In this document: positions 26,563-36,100 of the stretch, in pieces
How the letters are laid out: the number at the start of each line of letters is the position of its first letter
Numbering within the stretch: the stretch's first letter is position 1
From: Chromatiaceae bacterium
GTDB taxonomy: Bacteria; Pseudomonadota; Gammaproteobacteria; Chromatiales; Chromatiaceae
Length of the DNA: 64,000 nt
Direction of reading: 5' to 3'
NCBI GenBank assembly: GCA_024235175.1
Contig: JACKMX010000002.1
Location: 986,001 to 1,050,000, forward strand
The notes under the pieces: model-generated
Database searches by the model: none
What the model saw: only the letters and a program-made list of their open reading frames with translations
What the model was told of the DNA's origin: nothing
Program-made: the position numbers and the translations under genes

Positions 26563-26711
26563 GAATAGTGCAAACGGTTCTGTCAGCATCTTTTTCATAG
26601 ATCTCTTCCCACCGATTTCCACGGGAGGCTAGGTAATAAATCGCACCCGGAAATCCCAACCGTAAAGATCCGGCGTCTTTTGGATTGTCGACTTCGGGGA
26701 AGGAAGCATTT

Positions 26712-28244
26712 ATGCTCCCTGTATACTTAGTCGAGTCATTGAATCGCCGGCTGAACATGGCGTTGATCAAGCAACTATTGCGGGGTTTGGGAGTCACCGT
26801 ACTTGCTGCGCTCGCAGGTGCTGTGATCATTACGCCCTCACTCCTGATCAGCAGCCCCGTGGATGTGAAGTTTTTTTCCGCTCTTCCGATCCTTTTTCTG
26901 CTCTATCTGATCTGTTTACTCCTGCTCGGCTGGCCGACTTTCTCCGTATTGCGCTTCCTGGGACAATTGACGTTGATGAATGGCGCCATCGCCGGCGCGA
27001 TCCTGGTCGGCTTGGGCAATCTGCTGGTTTCCCGGGTCATGACTGAGATGTGGGAAGAGCAGGTCTTCTGGGCCGGAATCGGTATGGTCTCCGGTGCGGT
27101 GGCCGGCTGGATTCTGCGCAAATGGGGAGTAAGCGATGACCTCCACCGGGCACAGGCCTTGGACAAGCGTTCGGGTTATGCAAACGAGCGTATTTCGTAC
27201 ACCGCATTTTTCAGTTATTCCCGAGCCGATGATGTGATCGCAAACTGGCTCTGGAAGACACTGGACAAGTACAGAACTCCGTCTGGGTTGAGCGACCCTC
27301 AAGGTAAGCCGCTGGGGCAAAAAAAGCTTCACCCGATTTTCCGGGACCGGTTTGATTTGAGTGCCGGTGGAAAGGTCTCGGAACGCCTTGGCGACGCATT
27401 GTCACGCAGCCGCCATCTCGTCGTGCTATGCACGCCCAGTGCAGCGTCGAGCCTCTGGGTTGAGCACGAAGTAACGACGTTTATGGAGCAGGGCAAAGCG
27501 CACATGATCCTTCCGGTCATTGGCGCAGGCATTCCCAACAGCGGCAACCCGAAAACCGAGTGCTTTCCTCCTTCGCTGCGAAATCAAAATCTGCTTGCGG
27601 CGGACTTAAGAGAGGGGAATGCAGGCGCGTCCTCAGATGGGCGTCGTCTGGGGGCGCTGAAGCTCATCGCCGCTCTGCTCGGCGTTGAGTTTGATCGACT
27701 CGTTGGCCGGGAAAACGTCCGCGCGCGCCGCAGGGCAGCGCTGTTTGCCGGCGCAACTGCCCTGATGTCAGCGGCTGCATTGCTCGCCGTTTTCATGGCG
27801 TTCACCGCAATTGGCGCGTTTAGGTGGAGTTCCGATAATCTCCGAAGCGTTCTCGAAAACGAACTGCAGTACATGGTCAGCCTCTATCGAATCGAGGGAG
27901 CTGAGCAACTCACCGCATTCATCAATACCCGGCAGACATTGAGGTCAGCCACCCCTGTGTGTCGTTTCTTATTGGACGAAAAGGATGGAATTATTGCCGG
28001 TGAAACGCCTGGAACCCTGAAGGCGATTCAGAAAATACCGGGGATATCACCTGACGAAGCCGCCAAAGATAACGCGAGAATAACGGTTGAGGTTCCTGGC
28101 CAATATTACGACAGCAGCCCTTTCAACGTTCAGCTTGACGGCTATGTCAGTCGCGTATCGCCTGTACATCGCGTAGGGACGGTGTCTTGCGATCAACGTC
28201 GACCGTTCTTTTACGGGGTTTATCGCCGCTTTGTCGGCGACTGA
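26712..28244 (+). CDS. Membrane-anchored TIR-domain protein with extracytoplasmic sensor-like domain
   Basis: 510 residues from the ATG at 26712 (ribosome site GGGGAAGGAA seven bases upstream). Four hydrophobic segments lie in residues 15-145. A cytoplasmic TIR domain follows at about 160-320: TAFFSYSRADDVIANWLW, RSRHLVVLCTPSAASSLWVEHEV; the SxxWxxxE pattern keeps the Glu needed for NAD cleavage in active TIRs. A further membrane segment (AALFAGATALMSAAALLAVFMAF) leads to a C-terminal outside region. This has the layout of histidine-kinase periplasmic sensors: VLENELQYMVSLYRIEGAEQL, INTRQT, then CRFLLDEKDGIIAGE. It reads as a receptor whose output is a TIR. No partner gene is adjacent, and small repeats lie upstream. 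Confidence 0.78.
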   Translation: MLPVYLVESLNRRLNMALIKQLLRGLGVTVLAALAGAVIITPSLLISSPVDVKFFSALPILFLLYLICLLLLGWPTFSVLRFLGQLTLMNGAIAGAILVGLGNLLVSRVMTEMWEEQVFWAGIGMVSGAVAGWILRKWGVSDDLHRAQALDKRSGYANERISYTAFFSYSRADDVIANWLWKTLDKYRTPSGLSDPQGKPLGQKKLHPIFRDRFDLSAGGKVSERLGDALSRSRHLVVLCTPSAASSLWVEHEVTTFMEQGKAHMILPVIGAGIPNSGNPKTECFPPSLRNQNLLAADLREGNAGASSDGRRLGALKLIAALLGVEFDRLVGRENVRARRRAALFAGATALMSAAALLAVFMAFTAIGAFRWSSDNLRSVLENELQYMVSLYRIEGAEQLTAFINTRQTLRSATPVCRFLLDEKDGIIAGETPGTLKAIQKIPGISPDEAAKDNARITVEVPGQYYDSSPFNVQLDGYVSRVSPVHRVGTVSCDQRRPFFYGVYRRFVGD

Positions 28245-28273
28245 AGGAAAAGGCGCCATATATGGTTCGCTCC

Positions 28274-28759
28274 CTAAGCGGCCATACGCCACTGTTGAAG
28301 GCCGGTGCTGATCAAGGTGACTCCGAGGACGACCCCGAGCAATAGAGCGGAGCCTGTGCCTCCCATTATGATCAGGAGCGCACCGAGCAGGATGCTCGAC
28401 CAAATTTCGATTCTGCGAAGCATGGGCGGATTAACCACCGCTGAGTCGCGCAGTGCCTTCAGGCCGGTGATGCCGCTGAGGAGAAGCCCACCTCCAAGAA
28501 TGACGGCCACCAACCATAAAGCCAGTCCGGGCCAGATCAGTATAACCACGCCGGCAATGATTCGTACCCAAGGGGCGAAAACGCTGACGGGAACCCCTTC
28601 CCGGCGGGCCATATTGACATAGAGCAGCGCCAGGATGCCACTGGCCAGCATCACGCCACCGAGCATCATCACCGCAAAAGTACCGAAAAAATAAGGCAGG
28701 ATAATCGCTGCCACACCCAGAATGATGCTAGTGACAGCGCTGAATTTGGTGGAACTCAC
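28274..28759 (-). CDS. HdeD-family membrane protein
   Basis: 161-residue inner-membrane protein with about six short hydrophobic segments arranged as repeats of the DUF308 type (LGVAAIILPYFFGTFAVMMLGGVMLASGIL, split here over a helix pair; and LILIWPGLALWLVAVILGG-like). HdeD is linked to acid resistance in E. coli, but most homologues have no established role. It ends 17 bases upstream of the ABC ATPase stop region on the same strand but is a separate unit, with converging TIR gene on the other side. Confidence 0.7.
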   Translation of the reverse strand: MSSTKFSAVTSIILGVAAIILPYFFGTFAVMMLGGVMLASGILALLYVNMARREGVPVSVFAPWVRIIAGVVILIWPGLALWLVAVILGGGLLLSGITGLKALRDSAVVNPPMLRRIEIWSSILLGALLIIMGGTGSALLLGVVLGVTLISTGLQQWRMAA

Positions 28760-28776
28760 AGGTCAACTCCTCTTTT

Positions 28777-29571
28777 TCAGTCCAGCAGCAGTTTGTCGTC
28801 ATCCAACGCCTGGCCGCGCACTTGTTCGAACAGGTGCAGCAGGTCTTCCACCCGCATACGGCTGCGCTCATCGCCCGCGACGTCGAGTACGATGCGGCCT
28901 TCATGCAGCATCACCGTGCGGTCGCCGTGGCCGAGTGCCTGGCGCATCGAATGGGTCACCATCATCGTGGTCAGAGAAAGCCTGCGTATGATGCGGTCGG
29001 TCAATGCCATGACAAAGGCGGCAGTCTTGGGATCGAGCGCGGCGGTATGCTCGTCGAGCAGCAGGATTTTCATCGGATTGATGGTCGCCATGACCAGACT
29101 GACCGCCTGCCGTTGTCCACCGGAGAGCAGTCCCATCCTGTCATTCAACCGCTTGTCGAGCCCCAGTCCGAGCTGCGCAATCCTCCGCCGGAACTCCTCC
29201 TGCCGCTCCCTGTTGACCGCCTGGCTCAGGCCGCGCCGCTGCCCCCTGGAGCTGGCCAACGCCAGGTTCTCCTGCAGCGTCAGGTTCTCGCAACTGCCGG
29301 CCATCGGATCCTGGAAGACGCGCGCCACCAGCGCCGAACGTCGGGCGGTAGACCAACCGGTAACGTCGCTCTCTTCGATCAGTACCCGGCCGGAGTCGCT
29401 GCGCGTCTCTCCGGCGATCAGATTCAAAAGCGTTGACTTGCCGGCGCCGTTGCTGCCGATCACGGTAACGAACTCACCGGCGGGGATGGTCAGCTGCAGG
29501 TCGCGCAGCGCTTTGGTTTCGATGGCGCTGCCGGCATTGAAGGTGACACATATTTCTTCCACCCGGATCAT
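28777..29571 (-). CDS. ABC transporter ATP-binding protein (COG1101-type)
   Basis: 264 residues from the ATG at 29571. Walker A GSNGAGKST, signature LSGGQRQAVSLVMATI, Walker B ILLLDEHTAALD and switch His in MVTHS are intact. With the permease and binding protein upstream it forms the conserved COG1101/COG4120/COG2984 importer; characterised relatives include the tryptophan system TrpXYZ of streptococci. The start overlaps the permease stop by 4 bases (ATGA). Substrate here is unknown. Confidence 0.88.
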   Translation of the reverse strand: MIRVEEICVTFNAGSAIETKALRDLQLTIPAGEFVTVIGSNGAGKSTLLNLIAGETRSDSGRVLIEESDVTGWSTARRSALVARVFQDPMAGSCENLTLQENLALASSRGQRRGLSQAVNRERQEEFRRRIAQLGLGLDKRLNDRMGLLSGGQRQAVSLVMATINPMKILLLDEHTAALDPKTAAFVMALTDRIIRRLSLTTMMVTHSMRQALGHGDRTVMLHEGRIVLDVAGDERSRMRVEDLLHLFEQVRGQALDDDKLLLD

Positions 29572-30461
29572 CGGCGCCTCCGCCTGCCGTGCCAGCGGCG
29601 CCGCAGGCCGGGCAGCGACATGGCGATGACGACCAGTACCGCCGTGATCAGCTTCAGATCCTGTGCCTGCAGTCCAAGAAATTCTGCGTTGAGCGCAAAG
29701 GCGACCGCCAGCCGGTAGAGGATGGAACCGATCACACAGCCGATGGTTGCGAGCAGGATGGTTCGGGTTGAGAGCACAGCTTCGCCCAGGATGACTGCGG
29801 CCAGCCCGACCACGATCACACCGACTCCCATGGTGATGTCGGCACCGCCCTGGATCTGTGCGAACAGCGCGCCCGTCAGTCCCACCAGGCTGTTGGAGAG
29901 TGCGATGCCCAGCATCTTCATGCGGCCGGTCTCGATCCCCTGCGAGGCCGCCATACGCGGATTGGCGCCGGTGGCACGCATGCCGAGACCGATCTCCGAG
30001 GTGAGGAAGCGGGTTACCAGCCAAACCGCCAGCACCAGCAGTAGCAGCAGGCAGACCGGCGTCAGCCAGTAGAATGGCAGCCCCAGCCCTTCGAACGGTG
30101 TGAACACTGTTGCCTCGCCCAGCAGCGCCTGATTGGGTTTTCCCATTACCCGCAGGTTGATCGTGTAGAGCGAAATCATCGTCAGGATGCTGGCCAGCAG
30201 GTGCAGTATCCCCAGCCACACGTTGAGCAGTGCGGTAACCAGCCCGGCCAATGCGCCTGCAGCCATAGCCGCCAGTGTCGCCAGGTAGGGATCGGCACCG
30301 GAGACGATCAGCGTGGCGGCGGTCGCCGCACCCAACGGCAGACTGCCGTCGACTGTGAGATCGGGAAAATCGAGAATGCGGAAGCTGATGAAGACGCCAA
30401 GCGCAACCAGACCAAACAGCAATCCCGCCTCGATGGCACCGAGAAAAGCGATCAGGCTCAA
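29568..30461 (-). CDS. ABC transporter permease (COG4120-type)
   Basis: 297-residue inner-membrane permease of the branched-chain-amino-acid-permease fold, with 8-9 hydrophobic segments and the motif ISFRILDFPDLTVDGSLPLGAA typical of this subgroup. The first codon is TTG at 30461, preceded by GGGGAACAGGG; no ATG fits the conserved N-terminus. It ends in a basic tail (RRRWHGRRRRR). It lies between the binding protein and ATPase genes. Confidence 0.87.
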   Translation of the reverse strand: MSLIAFLGAIEAGLLFGLVALGVFISFRILDFPDLTVDGSLPLGAATAATLIVSGADPYLATLAAMAAGALAGLVTALLNVWLGILHLLASILTMISLYTINLRVMGKPNQALLGEATVFTPFEGLGLPFYWLTPVCLLLLLVLAVWLVTRFLTSEIGLGMRATGANPRMAASQGIETGRMKMLGIALSNSLVGLTGALFAQIQGGADITMGVGVIVVGLAAVILGEAVLSTRTILLATIGCVIGSILYRLAVAFALNAEFLGLQAQDLKLITAVLVVIAMSLPGLRRRWHGRRRRR

Positions 30462-30492
30462 CCCTGTTCCCCGCTGTGCCGACGTGTGCGGA

Positions 30493-31470
30493 TCATTCGA
30501 TTATTCTGGTGGCGCGCCCGAGCAGCTTCGGGCTCAGTTTTACACCCATGCTAAGCGCGCTTCCGGGATTCAGATAGAGATGTGTTTGCTCCACACCCTG
30601 CACCGCGATGTCACCGGGATTTTCACCATTGATCACGCGCAGAACAATGGCTCCGGTCTGGCGTCCGACATCGTAATAGTCGAAACCGACCGCACCGATG
30701 GCGCCGCGCGAGACGGTATCGGTGTCGCCGGCGATGACCGGTATCCCGGCCTCCCGGCCCACCTTCAGCACCGATTCGAACGCGGAAATCACCGTGTTGT
30801 CGGTGGTGACATAGATGGCATCGACTTTGCCAACCAGCGAACGGGTAGCCATCAACACGTCGCCTGTGGTTGGTGCAGAGGCGGTGACGATCTGCAGACC
30901 CAGGGTTGGCGCCATCACTTCTATCCGCTTGACCAGCACCGCCGCATTGGCCTCGCCCGGATTGTAGGGGATGCCAATGATGCGGGCGTTGGGGACGATT
31001 TCACGGATCAGCGCCATGTGCCGCTCCAGCGGCAGCAGGTCGGAGACGCCGGTAATGTTGCCACCCGGCTTCTCCAGATTGGAGACCAGCCTGGCATCGA
31101 TCGGATCGGTCACGGCCGAGAAGATCACCGGCAGCGCGCCGCGTGCGGCGGCGGCAACCGACTGCGCCGAAGGGGTGGCGATTGCGACAATCACATCCGG
31201 TGCGTCGCCGACAAACTTGCGCGCAATCTGGCCTGCGATACTGGTGTCTCCCTGCGCGCTCTGGAACTCCCAATCGAGATTGTCGCCGGGCAGGTAGCCG
31301 TGTTGCCGCAGTTCATCCAGAATGCCCTGGCGCACAGCGTCCAGCGCCGGATGTTCGACGATAGCGGTGATGCGCACCGACTTCTCTGCGGCTTTCACCG
31401 GCAGATGAGTGGTGCAAGCCAACAGTGCTGCGGTAATCAGCAGTCGCCGCAGTGAGTTCTGGATAGACAT
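30493..31470 (-). CDS. ABC transporter substrate-binding protein (PF04392, COG2984-type)
   Basis: 325-residue periplasmic binding protein with a signal peptide (residues 1-27, cleavage near VKA). Family features: VRITAIVEHPALDAVRQGILDEL, WEFQSAQGD, FVGDAPDVIVAIATPSAQ and GFDYYDVGRQTG. First gene of a three-gene importer operon, 31 bases before the permease. Ligands of the family include tryptophan and other aromatic compounds; not determinable here. A second, unlinked PF04392-type protein sits at 16509-17477. Confidence 0.88.
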   Translation of the reverse strand: MSIQNSLRRLLITAALLACTTHLPVKAAEKSVRITAIVEHPALDAVRQGILDELRQHGYLPGDNLDWEFQSAQGDTSIAGQIARKFVGDAPDVIVAIATPSAQSVAAAARGALPVIFSAVTDPIDARLVSNLEKPGGNITGVSDLLPLERHMALIREIVPNARIIGIPYNPGEANAAVLVKRIEVMAPTLGLQIVTASAPTTGDVLMATRSLVGKVDAIYVTTDNTVISAFESVLKVGREAGIPVIAGDTDTVSRGAIGAVGFDYYDVGRQTGAIVLRVINGENPGDIAVQGVEQTHLYLNPGSALSMGVKLSPKLLGRATRIIE

Positions 31471-31581
31471 CGGTGTCTCCGAATGTTTTGGTATCAGAGT
31501 AGAATAAATAATTTTAAGGGTCAGTGTAACAACTCCGAAACCAGGGGCCGCCCGTCGTAATCAGGAGCAGAAGTGATAAAT

Positions 31582-31604
31582 GAGCCGTTTACGAGGTACG
31601 GTTC
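31582..31604 (+). other. Hairpin resembling group II intron domain V (remnant, tentative)
   Basis: GAGCCGT / ACGGTTC form a 7-bp stem with one G-U pair and a short loop, the AGC...GTTC layout of bacterial domain V. A second hairpin TGAAC...GTTCA follows at about 31610-31626, where domain VI would be. The loop is shorter than normal and no intron-encoded protein is nearby, so at best it is a decayed fragment. Confidence 0.3.
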
Positions 31605-31664
31605 GGTAGATGAACCGCGGTGTTCAGGCAGAGACCTGAGAGGGTCTGCGAAAGGAAAAGGGAA

Positions 31665-31724
31665 GGAAAAGCGGACGCATTTATTTTTCGAAATCAACGA
31701 AAAAATAAATGCGTCCGCTTTTCC
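31665..31724. repeat. Long palindromic repeat, possible bidirectional terminator
   Basis: Arms of 26-27 bases (GGAAAAGCGGACGCATTTAT and its complement) with one bulge and a 7-base loop. It abuts the stop codon of the dioxygenase gene and could terminate it. The inner motif GACGCATTTATTTT recurs alone at about 50751-50764, and relatives (GATGCGTCCCCATTTTCA, GGGGACGTATCTATTTTC) occur near 47396, 52483 and 54283. Confidence 0.8.
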
Positions 31725-32363
31725 TTACGCCGGGGAGACTCCCAGCACCAGGTCCCAGTTTGCGGCATACTGGGCGCCTGAGCCTGACACCGGCCTGAAC
31801 TCGGCGGTAACCAGTCCGCGCTGCTCGACCGGTATCCGGCGATAAAGCCAGTCACTCTCATTGCGCTCTTCACCGGCAACGTACAACTGACTCACAAACG
31901 GTCTCTGACCGTCGGGGAATGCTGCTACATGGATGTGCGGCGTCCTGCCGGGATAGTGTACAGGGTGGATGGTGCGGAATCGGTAACGCCCCTGGTCGTC
32001 GCTGTAGGTGTGGCCGTGGCCCTGGAAACCCTCGTCCGGCGGATTGGGACGGGAATCCTCCGGATGATGATAACGGCCGTTTGCATCGCACTGCCAGATT
32101 TCGATGCGCATCCCGGTTAGAGCACTGCCGTCGCTGGCGAGGATACGGCCGCTCAGATCGGTGATTTTTCCCAGTGCCGGCCGGGTGAATCCCTGAACCT
32201 GGGTCAGGTCGTTGTCGTTGTCCAGCGACAGCTCCAACGGGTAGAACGGCCCCGCGGTCTGTCTGGGCGTGCGCGGCAAAGCGGCTGCCACGGCAGGCAA
32301 AGCGGGGAGCAATAGCATCCCCATCGTGTTCAGCATGAACTCTCTGCGCGTCAGCTCCGGCAT
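31725..32363 (-). CDS. Intradiol ring-cleavage dioxygenase-like protein, Tat-type leader
   Basis: 212 residues from the ATG at 32363 (GGGAGAAGAGT upstream); a GTG twelve codons earlier is the alternative. Leader has a twin-arginine motif TRREFML followed by a hydrophobic segment, so the protein is probably exported folded. The fold matches the protocatechuate 3,4-dioxygenase beta family: AGPFYP, GMRIEIWQCDANGRYHHP, YRFRTIHPVHYPGRTPHIHV. The Tyr/His residues expected to bind non-haem Fe(III) appear present (Tyr in GRYHHP, Tyr in HYPGR, two His in PHIHV). Secreted members of this family are poorly characterised. Substrate unknown. Confidence 0.8.
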   Translation of the reverse strand: MPELTRREFMLNTMGMLLLPALPAVAAALPRTPRQTAGPFYPLELSLDNDNDLTQVQGFTRPALGKITDLSGRILASDGSALTGMRIEIWQCDANGRYHHPEDSRPNPPDEGFQGHGHTYSDDQGRYRFRTIHPVHYPGRTPHIHVAAFPDGQRPFVSQLYVAGEERNESDWLYRRIPVEQRGLVTAEFRPVSGSGAQYAANWDLVLGVSPA

Positions 32364-32762
32364 ACTCTTCTCCCGATGGTAATATCTTCTATCTGACACC
32401 CGAATATTTGAGCGGGTTCCATCCGCGGCGCCTGTACTACCGGGTCGGTGTTGGAGAGCAGGTCGGTTCGGAGCAGCTGCTCCGGACCCGATTATCCTTT
32501 GCTACGCTTCAAATCATACAACCGGAGATCAGCCAGCAGAGTGAACAGAGACGCGCAAGCGATAACGGCCGCGCAGCAATTATCGCCAGTGCGTAAAAAT
32601 TGCTGGCCACACCGTCGGAGCGCTGGGTGCGGTTGTCGGCAAGCCTTGGCGATTGGGCCGGAAAGTGATTGATCAATCCGATTGGTAACGCACGATGCGG
32701 TCGTTATCATTATCCGGAAACCAGATTTCCCTGATTCAACCAGCTTTTGGAGATTGACGAAC
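32364..32762. other. Intergenic region upstream of the dioxygenase and tautomerase-like genes
   Basis: About 400 bp between divergent genes; no convincing coding region, tRNA or repeat seen. Promoters for both neighbours should lie here. Confidence 0.5.
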
Positions 32763-33107
32763 ATGCCTACCCTGATCATCCAGACCAATGTCGAAATAAC
32801 TGCGGATCGACGCCGGAAGATACTGGGGGATGCCTCCTCCACAGTCGCCGGAATGCTCGGCAAGCCGGAAGGTTATGTCATGGTTATCCTGAATCCCAAT
32901 ACGGATATGCTGTTCGCGGGAACAGATTCGCCGCTCGCTTTTCTGGAGCTCAAGAGCCTGGGTCTGCCGGAGGAGCGGACCTCAGAATTCTCGGCGACCT
33001 TGTGCGGGTTTATGAATACCCACTTCGGGATTCCACCGGAGCGCATATACATCGAGTTTGCATCGCCGCCACGCCACATGTTCGGGTGGAACAGTGGGAC
33101 CTTTTAG
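32763..33107 (+). CDS. MIF / phenylpyruvate tautomerase family protein
   Basis: 114 residues from the ATG at 32763. It begins MPTLIIQTNVEI, giving the Pro after the initiator Met that is the catalytic base in the tautomerase superfamily. It continues with ASSTVAGMLGKPEGYVMVI and ends FGIPPERIYIEFASPPRHMFGWNSGTF, matching the macrophage migration inhibitory factor group in length and C-terminal strand. Small trimeric cytoplasmic enzyme; physiological substrate in bacteria unknown. Lone gene. Confidence 0.85.
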   Translation: MPTLIIQTNVEITADRRRKILGDASSTVAGMLGKPEGYVMVILNPNTDMLFAGTDSPLAFLELKSLGLPEERTSEFSATLCGFMNTHFGIPPERIYIEFASPPRHMFGWNSGTF

Positions 33108-33147
33108 CGCAGATACGGCAATAGTTTCTCTGCTATTCAACAATCAG

Positions 33148-36100
33148 TCAGGAGGAGGTCCTGGTAAGCGCCGCTTCCTCGATCTGCTCCCATATCCCGG
33201 CTGGAGACTCTTGCCGCTGCTGTTCACCGGGCTCCGGCTTATCCCCGGCCAGCAGCAGCCTGATCCGATCGGCCAGCGGCTGCCACTCTCCGGCAGCCAG
33301 ATCCTCCCGGGCGCGTCCGCCCACCGGCAACTGCAATACCCGATGGTCCGACCCTTTAAACTCAGCTCCGTAATAGCTGTCGAGTACGATCAGCAGGTGA
33401 ACACCCTGCTTTTCCATGCGCGGCAGCAGGAGAGAGAGTTGATACCGCACTTTTTCTGACTCATACAGCGTCCTGCTCACCAGAACAACCGCCACAGCCG
33501 CGGTTTTGAACCAGCGCCCGCTCTCCTTTGCGCCGAGCCGGTCACTCCCGAGAAACCTGAGTTTGATTGCACCTTCGTTCTCCAGCGGCGTCAGCGCCGC
33601 GGCGCACCGATCGACCATGTGGGAATCGGCGGGGTCAGGCGCATGGATCACCAACAGCTCCGGGGGAGGTGCACTTCTGTCGGGTAGCGGCAGCCAGACC
33701 GCGTCGGACTGGTTGTTGCACAATCTGTCGACCACTATTCTGACCACGTCCGCCTGCCAAAAGTAAGAGAAGTGATGGATATGGCTGCCTTCGAAATGGA
33801 CAATCTTTGCTGCATTCCGGCGCGCCACTCCACCCAGCATCGATGCGGTGGGCACAACCAGATCGTTGTCAGTCTTCAGCATCCAGCCGGAAAATTTTGC
33901 GGTCAGCCTGCCTTTCAGGGAGTCTGCACGGAAGGTGCCGGAGACTATCGACAGATCCCCATCCAACAGGACATCCGGCCGGTTGAGCATGGCGATCAAT
34001 GGGGAGCCCGGATCGATTGCACGCAGTCCCGGAATCTGCACCGGATCGGCAATTGCCTCGAACAGTTTCAGCGTAACGTTGTTGATCGCACCGCCGATGA
34101 TCCGCAATACGTTCGCGACACCGCCGAACAGCTGTTTCGAGCGCATCGGAAAACTGGTGCCGCGCAGCGGACAGGCGACTCTGACGAATCGCTCTATCGT
34201 CCATCGGCGCTGTGCCAGCAGGTCGCCCAACTGCCGCAGCTGCTGCTGCTCTTCATCGGGAAAACCTTTTAAGTCGACAATATCGATCGGTGGGCCGTCC
34301 ACACGCTGCACGCGGCACAGGAGCTCCGCCATCAGCCCGCCGCTGGAGATGCTGAGCAGATAAATCCGCGCCTTTTGCGGCAACGCCCGCGCCAGCTGCA
34401 GTGCATTCTCAATGGGGGATCTGGAGAGTCCCCAATGCTCGAAGCAGAAGATGCGCCCGGCGAAAAAAGAGCTGATCTCCCGCCATTCCCGCTGAAAACG
34501 GTCAGGCCAGAGGTCGGAAAACTGTGTCTCGGTGTTTGATGCCATTGCATGGATCAGCAGCAGTATCGGCGCATCCCCGGAGAAATCATCCGGCGTCACC
34601 GGCAGCAGTTCGAACCCTGTTGTCCTATGCAGACGGTAGAGCCCCGGCTCGGGCACCTGGCGCGCCTCCAGCAACCTGATCGTCCGCACGCCGTAGGGAT
34701 CGGCGGTTGGACGCTCGGTCTGTGCAACCGCGGAGGATGTATCGCCGGCCTCTCCGAGCCGGTAGTCACCTCCGCCATAGAGCTGAAAGGCTGCCCAGTC
34801 GATCAGTTTCGGATGCTTATGCAGACTCTCAGAGCGCGCGATCAGCACCGCCTCGGCGGCCGTACTGCCGGCCAGCAGCGCCCGGTAGAAGTTACTGAGA
34901 AAATCCGCCGATGATCTCTCCTCTATCATCCAGTCGTTAACCAGCACCACGGCAACGCCTGCCTGTGTCAGGCCGTATCCCCACTCGTCCGCGAAGCCCT
35001 GTCCGGGCGCACGCCAGGCGTGAATCACCACAACTTCCGGCAGCACTCGCAGCTGTAAAAAAACCGACAGATCCAGAGAGTGCGTCTCATCTACCAGCAG
35101 CCGGCGGCGGAGGGAGGGGTCCCCGCTCTCCATGCCCTGCTGCTGTCTCTGTGCGGCATGCGCCTCCCCCCGATGCTCGCACAGATGGAGCAGCCGCCAG
35201 GGCTGATCGAATAACCGTTCAAAAAAATCCTTTGCACTCCCCTCAGCGAAGCGTTCCACCTCGAAACCGGCCCCGGCAAGCTGCTCGCTGATTTTTTCCT
35301 CCGGGCCGCGCGTTTCATCGCCAAAGCGGGCGATAAGAGCCCGCTTTGAATTCGCTTCCGCATTTGCGGAGGGCCGCCCGCTGTATCCTTCCGGGACCAC
35401 CCGTACCATCCGCCTGGCCAGTTCCGCTTTGAACAGCAGCCACTCCCAGGGCAGTCTTTGCGCCTCCCGGTCGGGCTTCAATCTGAGATCGGCCGACCTG
35501 GGTACCTCGGCCGGAAGTTCCTCGTGCAAGCGCATCAGCCTGTCGAAGTAGTCGAACTCCTCGTAATCGGGCGGCCAACGGCCGGAGAAGAGCAGATCGA
35601 CCGCGTGCGGAGGGTGCGGGTACTCAATGCGCCGTTGTGCGATCTCCGACCCCTGCCGGAACCAGACAAACTCGAACATCCGATCCGAGCGATTGACCTC
35701 TATCGACAAGTCGATCCAGTCGGCGTCGCCCCCCGCCCATTGACCGAACTCCGGCACCCTGAACGCCTCGCCAAGCGCGTTGCGCAGCACCACCGACGCG
35801 CTGCCCACCACCGACTCCACGCTGCCGCCGACAGGTATAGAGAGGCGCTTGCGCTGCACCACGCCGTCCTCCTCCCATTGCAGATCGACCAGGCGGGGCT
35901 CGGTATCGGGCAGCGGCATCAGATGGGGCGCCTGCGGCGACAGCGTACCCAGCTGCAGCAGTGAACCGCGCCGGGCCACGCCGATATGCACCAGCGGCAG
36001 CTCACCCAGCAGCTGGGTCATGTCGCGTACTCCACCAGGCGCGCCGCTGCCGGCAGCCCCGGCCTCGTCGGCGCGCGCCGCGATCCTGCGCAACGCCTGC

